Origin: Paenibacillus castaneae
GTDB lineage: Bacteria > Bacillota > Bacilli > Paenibacillales > Paenibacillaceae
Assembly: GCF_002884445.1 (NCBI RefSeq)
Contig: NZ_KZ614144.1
Location: 2,308,290-2,372,289, forward strand
DNA length: 64,000 nt
Reading direction: 5' to 3'
The translations under genes were made by a program, and so were the position numbers. A model generated the notes under the pieces. It saw only the letters and a program-made list of their open reading frames with translations. It ran no database searches and was not told the origin of the DNA. Positions 36,774 through 45,691 of the stretch are shown piece after piece (positions within the stretch are counted from its first letter, which is position 1; the number at the start of each line of letters is the position of its first letter).

Positions 36774-37793
36774 TCATCCGTACGGATATTCTGCTACTGA
36801 ATCACGTATTACAAGTTGATTATTAACGATAACTTTTTGAGGGTCTAGGTCAGGATTTTTTAAACGGTGGAGCATGCAATTCAGTGCTTTTGACGACATG
36901 TCCTTCTTGTTGATGTCCATTGTTGTAAGTTTTGGACTTATATTCTGACTTAGATCCGTATTATCAAAGCTGATGATCGAAACTTGATTCGGAACGGAAA
37001 TACCGTTTGATTGAAGCTTAATCATCAGCTTATAGGCGGCCATATCGCAATGACACACGAATGCGGTAGGGAGTGACTGAGGAATCGTGTAATCCATTTC
37101 GTAGGTACTGTTTATGTCGTTATTGATCAAGTGCCATTCCTTGTGATATTCCAAATGATGTTGAATAAGTGCCTTATAGTAGCCGCAGAATCGGTCCATG
37201 ACGCTTGCCGTATAGTGTGGGTCACCTACAAACCCAATATCCCGATGGCCCATGTTAATTAAGTACTGAGTTATTGTGTAGCCTGATAAATAATTATCGG
37301 TGACAATCGAGTCGATCGGCAAATCTGTATCATGAAAATCTATCGCTACAGTAGCAATTTTTGTTTTTAGAATGGTTTCTTTAATGTAGTTTTTAGATAT
37401 TTCTCCGGCAATAAACAGACCGTTTAAGGATTGTTGCTCTTGTTGGAAATTGAATGGTAGGACTCCCATTTCTTCCTCTTCAGAGTTGAGAATATATAAA
37501 GATATGTTGATATTGTTTTGAGCGCATTCTCTTTCTAGAAAATAATAAATAAGCGTATAGAAATTATCCGTGTCGAGGAAAAATCGTTTAGTAACGAGAA
37601 AGCCGAGTTTTGTGATAGTCAGTTTTTCATTCTCGCTTTTATTCATATAACCCAATTCCTGTGCTGCACGAACTATTCTTTCTCTCAATGCATCACTAAC
37701 ACCAGGTTGGTTTTTAAGTGCTTTAAAAACAGAAACCTTTGTAACACCGAGTTTATTTGCTATGGTTTCCAACGTTACCTTTTGTTTTTTCAT
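36774..37793 (-). CDS. LacI family transcriptional regulator
   Basis: This 339-residue repressor has an N-terminal LacI HTH (VTLETIANKLGVTKVSVFKA, hinge RERIVRAAQELGY) and a periplasmic-binding-protein-like sensor domain (GLFIAGEIS, GFVGDPHYTASVMDRFCGYY, FDNTDLSQNISPKLTTMDIN). It is divergent from, and probably controls, the six-hairpin glycosidase-like gene, whose promoter carries a LacI-type palindrome. AGGAG precedes the ATG. Composition is AT-richer than most neighbouring genes. The inducer is unknown, presumably a sugar or glycoside. Confidence 0.9.
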   Translation of the reverse strand: MKKQKVTLETIANKLGVTKVSVFKALKNQPGVSDALRERIVRAAQELGYMNKSENEKLTITKLGFLVTKRFFLDTDNFYTLIYYFLERECAQNNINISLYILNSEEEEMGVLPFNFQQEQQSLNGLFIAGEISKNYIKETILKTKIATVAIDFHDTDLPIDSIVTDNYLSGYTITQYLINMGHRDIGFVGDPHYTASVMDRFCGYYKALIQHHLEYHKEWHLINNDINSTYEMDYTIPQSLPTAFVCHCDMAAYKLMIKLQSNGISVPNQVSIISFDNTDLSQNISPKLTTMDINKKDMSSKALNCMLHRLKNPDLDPQKVIVNNQLVIRDSVAEYPYG

Positions 37794-37816
37794 AAGAATC
37801 TCCTGACAAAGAAGTA

Positions 37817-37852
37817 GTTACTTTCTATAAATATAATAAAACTTTAAGTAAC
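37817..37852. promoter_or_regulatory. GTTACTT/AAGTAAC inverted repeat in the LacI-gene promoter
   Basis: GTTACTT (37817-37823) and AAGTAAC (37846-37852) flank the -10 region (TATATT on the minus strand) of the LacI gene, whose -35 is TTGACT just beyond. Possibly an autoregulatory site; no direct evidence. Confidence 0.4.
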
Positions 37853-37939
37853 AAGTCAATAAATTTTAGTTATTAAATTAATTCATATAAATTACCAAAT
37901 AATTTGGGATAAAGAGAAAAATATTATTGTTAATTTTAA

Positions 37940-37987
37940 TTGACTTCAATTAATAAGCGAACTAAAATATTTCATGTAAGTGCTTAC
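37940..37987 (+). promoter_or_regulatory. Promoter and LacI-type operator of the glycosidase-like gene
   Basis: TTGACT (37940-37945), a 17-bp spacer and TAAAAT (37963-37968) form a good sigma-A promoter. The palindrome GTAAGTGCTTAC (37976-37987) sits right at the expected transcription start; LacI-family operators are palindromes of this size, and it also resembles a catabolite-responsive element. Confidence 0.68.
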
Positions 37988-38074
37988 GAATTGATTAACA
38001 GAATTGAGAGTGGAAACGATGGACTCCAAAGCAATTCAATTCATAAATGATTTTTCGTGAAAGGTAGAAACAGT

Positions 38075-40342
38075 ATGCAAAAATTATTTTCATTTCGTTT
38101 GAATGGTGATATTAATAAAGGGTTTTCAACCGAGCTTTTATATGGCGAAACGTTACTTGCAAGGCATAATTGCGGCGGTGAATTAAATCTTCTCCTTGAG
38201 AACGGAGATCGGGCAGATCGATTTGAAATAGCATCCTGGAAAGCAGAAGAGGCGATTGAAAAAGAGGGGAAGCTGATCTTGCGCGGGAAATCACGACTAC
38301 CTCTCTATACGACTGATCTTGACATTGAAGTCACTTATGAACAGGTAACGGATCGGGTCATAAAAAAAACAATTCGTCTGTTTCAGAATGATATTCCGCG
38401 CCTCTATATCTCGCTGAAAAACTCACTCGAACCAAGCGCTGCCCCCCGTTCTTACTGGTCGTTCGACCAAAAGGACCATACCGGTGGACCAGCATACGGT
38501 GTTCTTACAGATGATGTATTTCCAGCAGCAGGATTTGTCGATGAAAGCGGCATAATGGTCGGCCTACTTACCGATTCGGGATGGAAGAACAAGTGGAGCC
38601 GCCTTGCTTGGCGCCGTACGAGCCATGGGAACACTGCAACCATACAAATAACGGATCCGGCGCTCCTGCGGACTGCGACGCAAGAAGAACGCAGTGAAGG
38701 CAAGCATCATGTAACACTCACTCTGGGTGAATTGTACGGCAATGTCGGAATTCCGTTCGAAATCAAGGAACAATCCGACCGTCGATGTACTTTCTTTGGT
38801 CGGCGTGGATACCGATATACATTAGCCATGGAATGCCGGGGCAAAAAAAGAGGGGGACCGGTTAACCTCATTGATTCAAAAGGAAATCGTATAGATAAGA
38901 TCAATGATGATAATGTATATTCCGTTGTGACACAGGAATGGCTGTCGTTTGTCGGCCGTTCAAACGAACTTCCGGAAGATGGATATTATACGCTTTTTTT
39001 CGAAGAATCCAATGAGATCGAAACAAGAAATATCCGGATTTTCGAGGCTTCCCCAATACCCCTCCCATGGCATGAACTTCGTCAGGGAAAGGAACTCGTT
39101 CGCACTGTATTGATTTTTGCCGAAGACAGTGAGGCTACAGCACGAAATGTTAAACTGAAAAGTCAGGTAAACCTTGCGGAAGGTCTGGGCTTCAAGGGAA
39201 GCGAATTGGAAAAGATTCTTTATGCTGACTTCAAAATGCTAACTTGGGTAACGGAGCCCGGTATAGATGAACCAATGGTGGTACCGAGCACTTTATATTT
39301 CGAGATGTATTTCCGTGATGTATTTTGGATTCTTAATGGTACTCAGGATGCGTTCCTCAATGAAAATATTTTGAGACGCATTGGAGAGACGATGAATGAA
39401 CAGGGATCCGTTGACAACATTATTACCGCATATCACGGAAGTATTGAGCATTCAGATAATGAACTTCCTTACCTCTATCTTTTATGGAGCTATCTTAACC
39501 GAAAACGATTCGGCAGTAAGCCGGATATGAAGAAAGTACACGAGATCGCAACACACATCAGACAAAAGTTTGATCCCGACGGAGATGGTGTTATCAAGAC
39601 TAACAACCCGCAATCGGCGATGGATGTGATGCTGCAGGGACGTCCTTGTAGATTTGCTTCAAGTCAGGGGTATTATGCTGTAGCTTTAATGGCTGCCAAA
39701 GAGCTTGGTGCAGACATTTCCGAGGAATACGTACAAGCAGCTGTTGATGCGTATAGGGGCTATTATGCGGAGTATGGTTCAGAAGGTAAGTTCATTCACA
39801 GCTTTCCTGATAATACGCTTGGTGAAAATGGAGACGCAATAGGAATAGTCGCAAACATCGATCTTGAACCGGAATTTCTAAGTACTTATATATTCGAACG
39901 TTCGATGCTTGATGATGAAATGGTCATCAATACATTGGAAAAATACCCGGTATCCCCTGAGGGATTAATGCCTAACATATGCAAGGTTGACGGAACTTTC
40001 TTCAGCAAAGAAGTAAATCCTTTCAACGACGATCTTTACTGGAAACCCGGCACCTATGCTAACGGTGGAAGCTGGCTGCGTAAGCAGTATGTCGCACTTG
40101 CAGTAGGAAAATACCATGGGTGGAGCAAAGCGGACGAACTCATGAAAAAAAGGTTGGATGCCGAGCTTCATTTTGATTCTGAAAATCCGCTTAGCAGAGA
40201 ATATCTTTCACTTTCGGGAGATCGAGGAGATTCCGCTCAGCACCGCATATTCGGCTGGAATCTAATTGTGCTCGCCATTCACGAGTGGCTTGGAATAAGG
40301 AATCCGGAATGGAATCCGGATTTATCAATTTTGAATGATTAG
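38075..40342 (+). CDS. Six-hairpin (alpha/alpha) glycosidase-like enzyme, family unassigned
   Basis: This protein of about 755 residues has no signal peptide and is presumably cytoplasmic. The N-terminal half (to about 390) looks like one or two beta-sandwich domains (FSTELLYGETLLARHNCGGE; AAGFVDESGIMVGLLTDSGW). The C-terminal half resembles a helical (alpha/alpha)6 barrel, with FEMYFRDVFWILNGTQDAFL near 410, FDPDGDGVIKTN near 505, and YWKPGTYANGGSWLRKQYVA near 660, the last being reminiscent of GH65/GH94/GH15-type barrels. Candidate catalytic acids are the Asp/Glu residues of FRDVFW and NDDLYWKPG, but none can be assigned. GAAAGG lies ten bases before ATG 38075. It is controlled by the divergent LacI gene and co-transcribed with a GNAT gene. 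No transporter is adjacent. Confidence 0.65.
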   Translation: MQKLFSFRLNGDINKGFSTELLYGETLLARHNCGGELNLLLENGDRADRFEIASWKAEEAIEKEGKLILRGKSRLPLYTTDLDIEVTYEQVTDRVIKKTIRLFQNDIPRLYISLKNSLEPSAAPRSYWSFDQKDHTGGPAYGVLTDDVFPAAGFVDESGIMVGLLTDSGWKNKWSRLAWRRTSHGNTATIQITDPALLRTATQEERSEGKHHVTLTLGELYGNVGIPFEIKEQSDRRCTFFGRRGYRYTLAMECRGKKRGGPVNLIDSKGNRIDKINDDNVYSVVTQEWLSFVGRSNELPEDGYYTLFFEESNEIETRNIRIFEASPIPLPWHELRQGKELVRTVLIFAEDSEATARNVKLKSQVNLAEGLGFKGSELEKILYADFKMLTWVTEPGIDEPMVVPSTLYFEMYFRDVFWILNGTQDAFLNENILRRIGETMNEQGSVDNIITAYHGSIEHSDNELPYLYLLWSYLNRKRFGSKPDMKKVHEIATHIRQKFDPDGDGVIKTNNPQSAMDVMLQGRPCRFASSQGYYAVALMAAKELGADISEEYVQAAVDAYRGYYAEYGSEGKFIHSFPDNTLGENGDAIGIVANIDLEPEFLSTYIFERSMLDDEMVINTLEKYPVSPEGLMPNICKVDGTFFSKEVNPFNDDLYWKPGTYANGGSWLRKQYVALAVGKYHGWSKADELMKKRLDAELHFDSENPLSREYLSLSGDRGDSAQHRIFGWNLIVLAIHEWLGIRNPEWNPDLSILND

Positions 40343-40353
40343 GGGGTATACAA

Positions 40354-41328
40354 TTGATTGAGTTTCGATCGTTGAGGTATGAAGAATTGGATGCTTGGTT
40401 TGAACACTGCGTTCATGTTTTTAGCGACGGAATTGACAATCCTGTTCTGAAAGGGGTATTTATCAACCACTTCTATATGGACCCAAATCGGGATTTGGAA
40501 GGCATTCTTGTAGCTGTTGAGAATAATTGCATATTAAGTACGGTAAGGATCTTCTACAGGAAGGCATATTTTTTCGGAAAAGAAATGAAGGTCGGTGGAA
40601 TTGGCGAGGTCAGCACGATACTGGAACATAGAGGTAAAGGACTGGCAAATCGCCTGCTCGAAGAGGCCATAAAGCAAATGAAAGAGCGCGGCATTCATAT
40701 CTCGATGCTGCGCGGAACGGCTGGAATTTACAGCAGATTGGGCTGGATGAAAACAACAACCTATAGACAAGTTTCTAAGGCAGCGGGGCGGGATGAACTG
40801 GTACATCGCTTAAGGCCCGTAGACTATGATCATGAAATTCCCTATTTAAAAGCCATATACAAGGAATATTCTGAAAGATTAAACGGCCCATTTGTCAGGG
40901 GTGACGATTATTATTGGAGATTCTGGGTGAAGATGGAAGGACGAAACTTGTGGGTAATTGAGAATGAGCGTGATGAAATTATAGGATACTTATGTTTCCA
41001 ATATCATGACGGTTGTATTCTTGTAGATGAATTTTGTGTGCTTCTAGCTTATGAAGACATCTTCGACCAGGCGGTTAGCAAACTTTGTTCCATGATGAAC
41101 AAGGAAGATGCGGATGTGAAGTTCGAAAGCTTAATTCGCTCAAGAATGAAAGTCGAAAGTTATGAGAGCAATGGAAGCAATATGTATATGCTTATCAATC
41201 CTATTACATTGGGAGAAACAGTAATACAGAGCACAGAAGAATTGGTGGACATGTTTAAAAATATTAATGCTCCAATAGATGGAAAGACGGTATCTGAAGT
41301 ATTATTTTGGGGGATTGACAGTTTCTAG
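40354..41328 (+). CDS. GNAT acetyltransferase, Eis-like two-domain type
   Basis: This 324-residue protein has an N-terminal GNAT domain with VGGIGEVSTILEHRGKGLAN, the acetyl-CoA loop being RGKGLANRLL, and MLRGTAGIYSRLGW. A second acetyltransferase-like domain follows (VIENERDEIIGYLCFQYHDG, then CILVDEFCV). The layout recalls Eis-type enzymes that acetylate amines of sugars or aminoglycosides; the typical C-terminal SCP2 domain is not evident. The start is TTG 40354, just after AGGGGG. It begins 12 bp after the glycosidase-like gene, so the two form an operon. A role in acetylating an amino-sugar product of the partner enzyme is possible but unproven. Confidence 0.75.
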   Translation: MIEFRSLRYEELDAWFEHCVHVFSDGIDNPVLKGVFINHFYMDPNRDLEGILVAVENNCILSTVRIFYRKAYFFGKEMKVGGIGEVSTILEHRGKGLANRLLEEAIKQMKERGIHISMLRGTAGIYSRLGWMKTTTYRQVSKAAGRDELVHRLRPVDYDHEIPYLKAIYKEYSERLNGPFVRGDDYYWRFWVKMEGRNLWVIENERDEIIGYLCFQYHDGCILVDEFCVLLAYEDIFDQAVSKLCSMMNKEDADVKFESLIRSRMKVESYESNGSNMYMLINPITLGETVIQSTEELVDMFKNINAPIDGKTVSEVLFWGIDSF

Positions 41329-41407
41329 GGATAACGATATACTACTCAATCTTTACCATCGGTTCTTGCTGAGCAGAAAGTAGAGGCAGCAACCAGTCCG
41401 AATTCAT

Positions 41408-41449
41408 AAAAAACGTGCTGGAGATTATTAATCTCCAGCACGTTTTTTT
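41408..41449. terminator. Bidirectional terminator
   Basis: AAAAAACGTGCTGGAGATTA pairs with TAATCTCCAGCACGTTTTTT with almost no loop; it has a T-run on both strands. It ends the GNAT transcript and overlaps the final codons of the convergent MFS gene. Confidence 0.92.
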
Positions 41450-42651
41450 GGTTTGCCTGGCCGCTTGCGCAGCAGCGTTTGCCATACCCATACTGCATTG
41501 GCGCTAAGCATAACGGCAGATAAGATGAACAGGCCCTGGAGGCCGATCCAGGCTGATAAGGCGCCGCCAGTTATCGGCCCGATCATATTGCCAAGGCTGA
41601 GCGTGCTGGTGTTGAAGCTGTATGCGCGGCTTTCCATCCCATCTGGCGTATACCGACGAATCAAGGCGTTCACCGCAGGAATGAGGCCGCCGAGGAAGAT
41701 GCCGAGCACGAAGCGAGCGATTAGCAGTTGCCATACCGTTCCAGCAAGTGCCTGAGGGATGAAGGCAAGCGCAGCGCCAATTAAGGAGACGCCAAGCACA
41801 CGTTCAGCGCCGATACGATCACTTAGCTTGCCAAGCAGAGGTGATGCGACAAGATTGGAGATACCGGTTACCGAGCCGACAAAGCCGGCGAAGAAAGCTA
41901 GATTTGCGGTCGTGCCGTGCAGCTCCTGAACATAAAGCGGAATTAGTGTCATCGGACTCATCATCGCGAATTGGATGAGGAAGGTGACCGCGAACAATGA
42001 CAAGAGTTCCGGGATATGACTGAGCTGCCGGAAGCCGGCGATGACCGATATCGATTCACGCGCAGCTGCTTTCATTCGGTCAAAGGGTTCTTTTACGACA
42101 AATAGAGCTAGCAGTGATGCAGCAAAGATGAAACCGCCAGTTAAATAGAAAATGGGACGAAAACCGATCGAATCAGCAAGCAAGCCTCCAATAAGCGGTC
42201 CAAGAATCGTGCCGGCAATACCGCCAGACTGAATCGTGCCCATAGCGAAGCCCATGTTCTTCTTGGGTGTTGTCGCTGAAATCAGTGCGATCGATGCGGG
42301 ATTAAATCCGGAGATCGTACCATTCAGCATACGAAGCAGCAGCAAATGCCACGGATTTGTAGCAAAGCCCATCAGTACCATAACGATCGACATTCCGAAG
42401 CCGGAGCGCAGCAGCATCATTTTTCGACCATAACGGTCTGCCAGCTTACCCCATAGCGGTTGGAAAATAAATGAGGTAACGAAATTTCCGGCAAAAATAA
42501 GGCCTGCCCAAATGCTAATCTCATGTGAGTCGCTAAGCCCTAAATCAAACTGCAAATAAAGCGTTAAGAAAGGAATGATCATTGTCATTCCAGCCATGAC
42601 TAGAAACTGCCCGAACCACAACACAATAAGATTTTTTTTCCACTGTTCCAT
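41428..42651 (-). CDS. Major facilitator superfamily transporter (drug-efflux type)
   Basis: This integral membrane protein of about 407 residues has 12 predicted helices. The loop motif WGKLADRYGRKMMLLRSGFG (MFS motif A) and its second-half counterpart LGKLSDRIGAERVLG are present. IQSGGIAGTILGPLIGGLLA is the antiporter motif C that marks proton-coupled drug exporters. The substrate is unknown. The start is uncertain: ATG 42651 fits the family N terminus (MEQWKKNLIVLWFGQFL), yet there is no ribosome binding site; a TATACT box ends only 7 bases before the ATG, so the transcript could be leaderless. The stop lies inside the bidirectional terminator. Confidence 0.85.
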   Translation of the reverse strand: MEQWKKNLIVLWFGQFLVMAGMTMIIPFLTLYLQFDLGLSDSHEISIWAGLIFAGNFVTSFIFQPLWGKLADRYGRKMMLLRSGFGMSIVMVLMGFATNPWHLLLLRMLNGTISGFNPASIALISATTPKKNMGFAMGTIQSGGIAGTILGPLIGGLLADSIGFRPIFYLTGGFIFAASLLALFVVKEPFDRMKAAARESISVIAGFRQLSHIPELLSLFAVTFLIQFAMMSPMTLIPLYVQELHGTTANLAFFAGFVGSVTGISNLVASPLLGKLSDRIGAERVLGVSLIGAALAFIPQALAGTVWQLLIARFVLGIFLGGLIPAVNALIRRYTPDGMESRAYSFNTSTLSLGNMIGPITGGALSAWIGLQGLFILSAVMLSANAVWVWQTLLRKRPGKPKKRAGD

Positions 42652-42834
42652 ATCCAAAGTATAGCACAAGATGATGGGAGGAAAAAAATGAACCGTTTGG
42701 CTTATTGCTTGGCGTATGAAGTCGAATGCTGTTCTTTTATGATAGATTAATAATTTCTTCTATAGTAAAATGAAAGGATAGAAAAAGGAAAATCATACCG
42801 ATTTATTGGTTAAAGAAAAGCAGGTGACAGCGAT

Positions 42835-43350
42835 ATGACAATGAAAAAGAGAGCAGCGAATGAAGCTGGCTTTACGTTAATAGAGGTATTGGCCGCTTTT
42901 GTGATCCTATCGGTTGTAGCGCTTGCAATGACTTCTTTTTTTACCAATGCGCTTTCCTATGCCAAAGGCAACCAGAATAAGACGGTTATGATCAATCTAG
43001 CGCGCAACACGCTTTTTTACATGGAAAAACAAAATTTTGAAACTATTAAAGCTTATTTTGACAATCCCGAGAACAAAAAAATATCCTGCGATGCCACAAG
43101 CTGCTCTCTTGAATTGCAAAAACTAGTATCAAACGGGGATCAATTATTCGCGATTCTTAACCCTGTTGTGAATGGCATTACTTACAAAATAGAAATCGAG
43201 TATCAGGAAAATTTAAAGGAAGATCTCGGTGAAAAAATGTCTAATTATTTGCTCCCCATTAACGTTCAAGTAGAGCCTGTCGAAGGCGGTCGAAATAAGC
43301 GCGAAGTCACAATGGTGGAGGGATATATAACGAATGAGAAGATACGTTAA
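42835..43350 (+). CDS. Minor type IV pilin (PilV/PilI-like)
   Basis: This 171-residue prepilin has a short basic leader ending in EAG and the processing site AGFTLIEVLAAFVILSVVAL: Gly before the cut, then Phe, with Glu5 present, followed by a hydrophobic helix. The C-terminal globular domain has two Cys close together (CDATSCSLEL). It should be cleaved by the prepilin peptidase at 54734 and assembled at the pilus tip or initiate assembly. AGGTGAC lies about seven bases before the ATG at 42835. It overlaps the next pilin gene by 17 bases and is first of a three-gene minor pilin operon. Confidence 0.87.
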   Translation: MTMKKRAANEAGFTLIEVLAAFVILSVVALAMTSFFTNALSYAKGNQNKTVMINLARNTLFYMEKQNFETIKAYFDNPENKKISCDATSCSLELQKLVSNGDQLFAILNPVVNGITYKIEIEYQENLKEDLGEKMSNYLLPINVQVEPVEGGRNKREVTMVEGYITNEKIR

Positions 43351-43834
43351 GAAGCTTGGGGGCGAGGAAGGCATCTCCTTAATCGAGCTTATTGCCGCAA
43401 TGGCCTTGATCGCCATTTTTGGCGGACTTATTTATTCGGTTATTACATTCGGATTAAACACCTACAACAAAATTGAGGTTGAAAATTCTCTTCGGGATGA
43501 AGCAGATTTGCTTATGTCATCCGTTATTAATGATTTATATACGATTGCTCCCCAGATGGTACGTTCTCTAGGCACTAACGGTATTCAATTAATAGAGAAT
43601 GAAAAAGAGTCTGCTAGTGCAGAGAAAATCTATTTTGAAAATGGAAGTATGCATGTACAGCAGGGTGTAATCGCTATTAAGTCGAAAGTTTCGGATGAAT
43701 CCTCGATAAAATTAGTATGTGAAACACCCGGCGCCGGCTGCAGAAGCGGTCTCATTGAAATAATGCTTGTATTAAACCAAACCTATAGCGGAAAATTGCA
43801 TCAGTTAAAATTAGAAAGTAAATTTGGTTTTTAG
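43334..43834 (+). CDS. Minor type IV pilin (PilW/PulJ-like)
   Basis: This 166-residue prepilin has the leader MRRYVKKLGGEEG, then the cleavage site and helix ISLIELIAAMALIAIFGGLI. Ile stands at +1 and Glu at +5 of the mature form, as in PulJ/PilW-type minor pilins. The globular domain has one Cys pair (CETPGAGC). GGAGGG lies 11 bases before the ATG. Overlap with the upstream pilin and a 10-bp gap to the next gene imply coupled translation. Role: pilus assembly initiation or tip complex (family knowledge). Confidence 0.85.
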   Translation: MRRYVKKLGGEEGISLIELIAAMALIAIFGGLIYSVITFGLNTYNKIEVENSLRDEADLLMSSVINDLYTIAPQMVRSLGTNGIQLIENEKESASAEKIYFENGSMHVQQGVIAIKSKVSDESSIKLVCETPGAGCRSGLIEIMLVLNQTYSGKLHQLKLESKFGF

Positions 43835-43844
43835 GAGAGACGTC

Positions 43845-45587
43845 ATGATCCGAAATGAACGCGGCTATGCGCTACTTCTCGTTATATTCATGATGATGCT
43901 ATTTGTTTTACTTGGCGTTGCCATACTAGGCGCTAGTCTTGGCGGTGCTGCGCGTACGGAGACAAGGGAAAACGATGTTCAAAGTCTTCATTTAGCAGAG
44001 AAAACATTAAATGAAGCCGTAACGAATATAGTTATGAAATATGATGGAAAAGACGATATAAGCCTTGAGGAACTAAGTGATTATATGAACGAATTGAAAA
44101 ATAACGCCAATCCCTTGACCGGCAAAAATACGAGTACAGAGCTTAGTGGTGCTAATGCTGCATTGAAAGATATCACAATCGTTAAAGGCAGTAATGAGCA
44201 GCGCTATACATTGACCTTAACCTCTGAAGCAACTGTCAATGGTGTGAAGAGAAAGCTTGTTCAAAATGTATTGATCGATTCCTATCCCGAATTTTTACAA
44301 TATGCTTTTGGATCTGAGCAGGATGTCATTATTAATGGCGCTGCCTATGGATTAGGGAATATATATGCTGGTCATGAGCTGTTGCTCGATAATAAGGCGA
44401 AATATATGTATAATTCAAAAAATCTGGAGCAATCGACTCAATATCCTAAAATAGACGGCGGTGTTTTTGTTAGTTCAGCAAGAGCAATAAAATATTACGA
44501 TGAAGTGCTGGCTGACTACGAGTCAATTTCAATGAATGATCAAAATGAGCTTCAAAATTTGCTTGGCATCACATATGAAAATATTAATATTAAAGATTCC
44601 AGCAAGTTCATCTCGATTAATGTTGAAGAATCCTTCTTAGACAAGGCTGCTATAGCAGCTGGAAACGGAATCGGGACCCGTGATAGCCTTAAAGCTGTAT
44701 TTAATGTTCATAATGTGGAGCCATTTATAAATCAATTGTCTTCTAAATATGGTGTAAAAAGAGTAGCTCCTCGAAGTGAGCCTGCACTTCCGGATTGGGA
44801 TAATGAGACGGAAGTAAATAAATATAATACCGAATTAGATCTATACAATAAATATATAAGCATATTTAATTCGAAAAATTCAGAATCGATCATATTTGAT
44901 GGTAATTTGACTCTTGATGGAGTTATTTATAAACAATTGCTTTATGGAAATGAGGCAAAGGCTTCTGATAAATGGTTTATCGTAAACGGAGATTTGATTA
45001 TCGATAATCTATCGACTGATGAGTTGAATATTAAGGCTAATATATTGGTTACGGGTAACGTGAATATAAGAGGAAAAAAAATTAAAGTAGACAGCACCAT
45101 ATTTTGTCTGGGGATAGGCTCGTCAACACCAGCTACCATTGTTCAGGATGCTGAAATAAAAGGAATAAAGGAAAATGGGAAGACCAAGCAGCTAGTACTT
45201 ATTTCGAAAGCGGACATATTGTTGAATCGCTTTGATGCTTTTACGAACTTTGGTGAATATGCAGGTGGCAATATAATTCAAAATAGGCTTGATGCGTTCT
45301 TCTATACAGATGGTGAAGCAGAATTGTATGGGGTTGGTTCTACCTTATGGTTAAACGGTGGATTTTTCGCTAAAGGCAAACTAACTATTAATGCCGTTCT
45401 AGGAAATGTAACGGAAGATATAGCTGGCGGAAAAATAAACTTTAATACATTACAAACCAACGTAAGCAAATTAAATTCACGATTTATAATCGACTATAAT
45501 GATGACTTTTTTGAGGACCAATATTCCGGACTTCCGCGGGTGAAACAAATTAGCGTAATGATTGGGAACAGAAAACTAGAAAAATAA
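43845..45587 (+). CDS. PilX-like pilus assembly protein with large extracellular domain
   Basis: This protein of about 580 residues begins MIRNERGYALLLVIFMMMLF, a pilin-like N-terminal helix with Gly-Tyr at the start and no Glu5, as in PilX/GspK-type proteins. A large exported domain follows. The C-terminal region contains serial short beta segments (LTLDGVIYKQLL, WFIVNGDLIIDNLS, ANILVTGNVNIRGKKIKVDS), suggesting a beta-helix like polymer-forming or bactofilin-type repeats. PilX proteins are usually under 250 residues, so the size is unusual. GGAG lies seven bases before the ATG. It is the third gene of the minor pilin operon, and a terminator follows. Confidence 0.75.
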   Translation: MIRNERGYALLLVIFMMMLFVLLGVAILGASLGGAARTETRENDVQSLHLAEKTLNEAVTNIVMKYDGKDDISLEELSDYMNELKNNANPLTGKNTSTELSGANAALKDITIVKGSNEQRYTLTLTSEATVNGVKRKLVQNVLIDSYPEFLQYAFGSEQDVIINGAAYGLGNIYAGHELLLDNKAKYMYNSKNLEQSTQYPKIDGGVFVSSARAIKYYDEVLADYESISMNDQNELQNLLGITYENINIKDSSKFISINVEESFLDKAAIAAGNGIGTRDSLKAVFNVHNVEPFINQLSSKYGVKRVAPRSEPALPDWDNETEVNKYNTELDLYNKYISIFNSKNSESIIFDGNLTLDGVIYKQLLYGNEAKASDKWFIVNGDLIIDNLSTDELNIKANILVTGNVNIRGKKIKVDSTIFCLGIGSSTPATIVQDAEIKGIKENGKTKQLVLISKADILLNRFDAFTNFGEYAGGNIIQNRLDAFFYTDGEAELYGVGSTLWLNGGFFAKGKLTINAVLGNVTEDIAGGKINFNTLQTNVSKLNSRFIIDYNDDFFEDQYSGLPRVKQISVMIGNRKLEK

Positions 45588-45601
45588 AGCTTATGAAATC
45601 T

Positions 45602-45641
45602 CCTTTGAGCGATGTATGGCTGCTCAGAGGGGGTTTTTTTA
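45602..45641 (+). terminator. Intrinsic terminator after the minor pilin operon
   Basis: CTCCTTTGAGC pairs with GCTCAGAGGGG, followed by a run of seven T (45635-45641). Confidence 0.82.
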
Positions 45642-45647
45642 TTAATA

Positions 45648-45684
45648 AAAAAACCTCCGAGCGCATCTTGTGCACTCGGAGGTT
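45648..45684 (-). terminator. Intrinsic terminator after the giant secreted protein gene
   Basis: On the minus strand AACCTCCGAGTGC pairs with GCGCTCGGAGGTT and is followed by TTTTTTATT. It lies 8 bp after the stop of the 1406-residue gene. Confidence 0.88.
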
Positions 45685-45691
45685 GGGAGGA

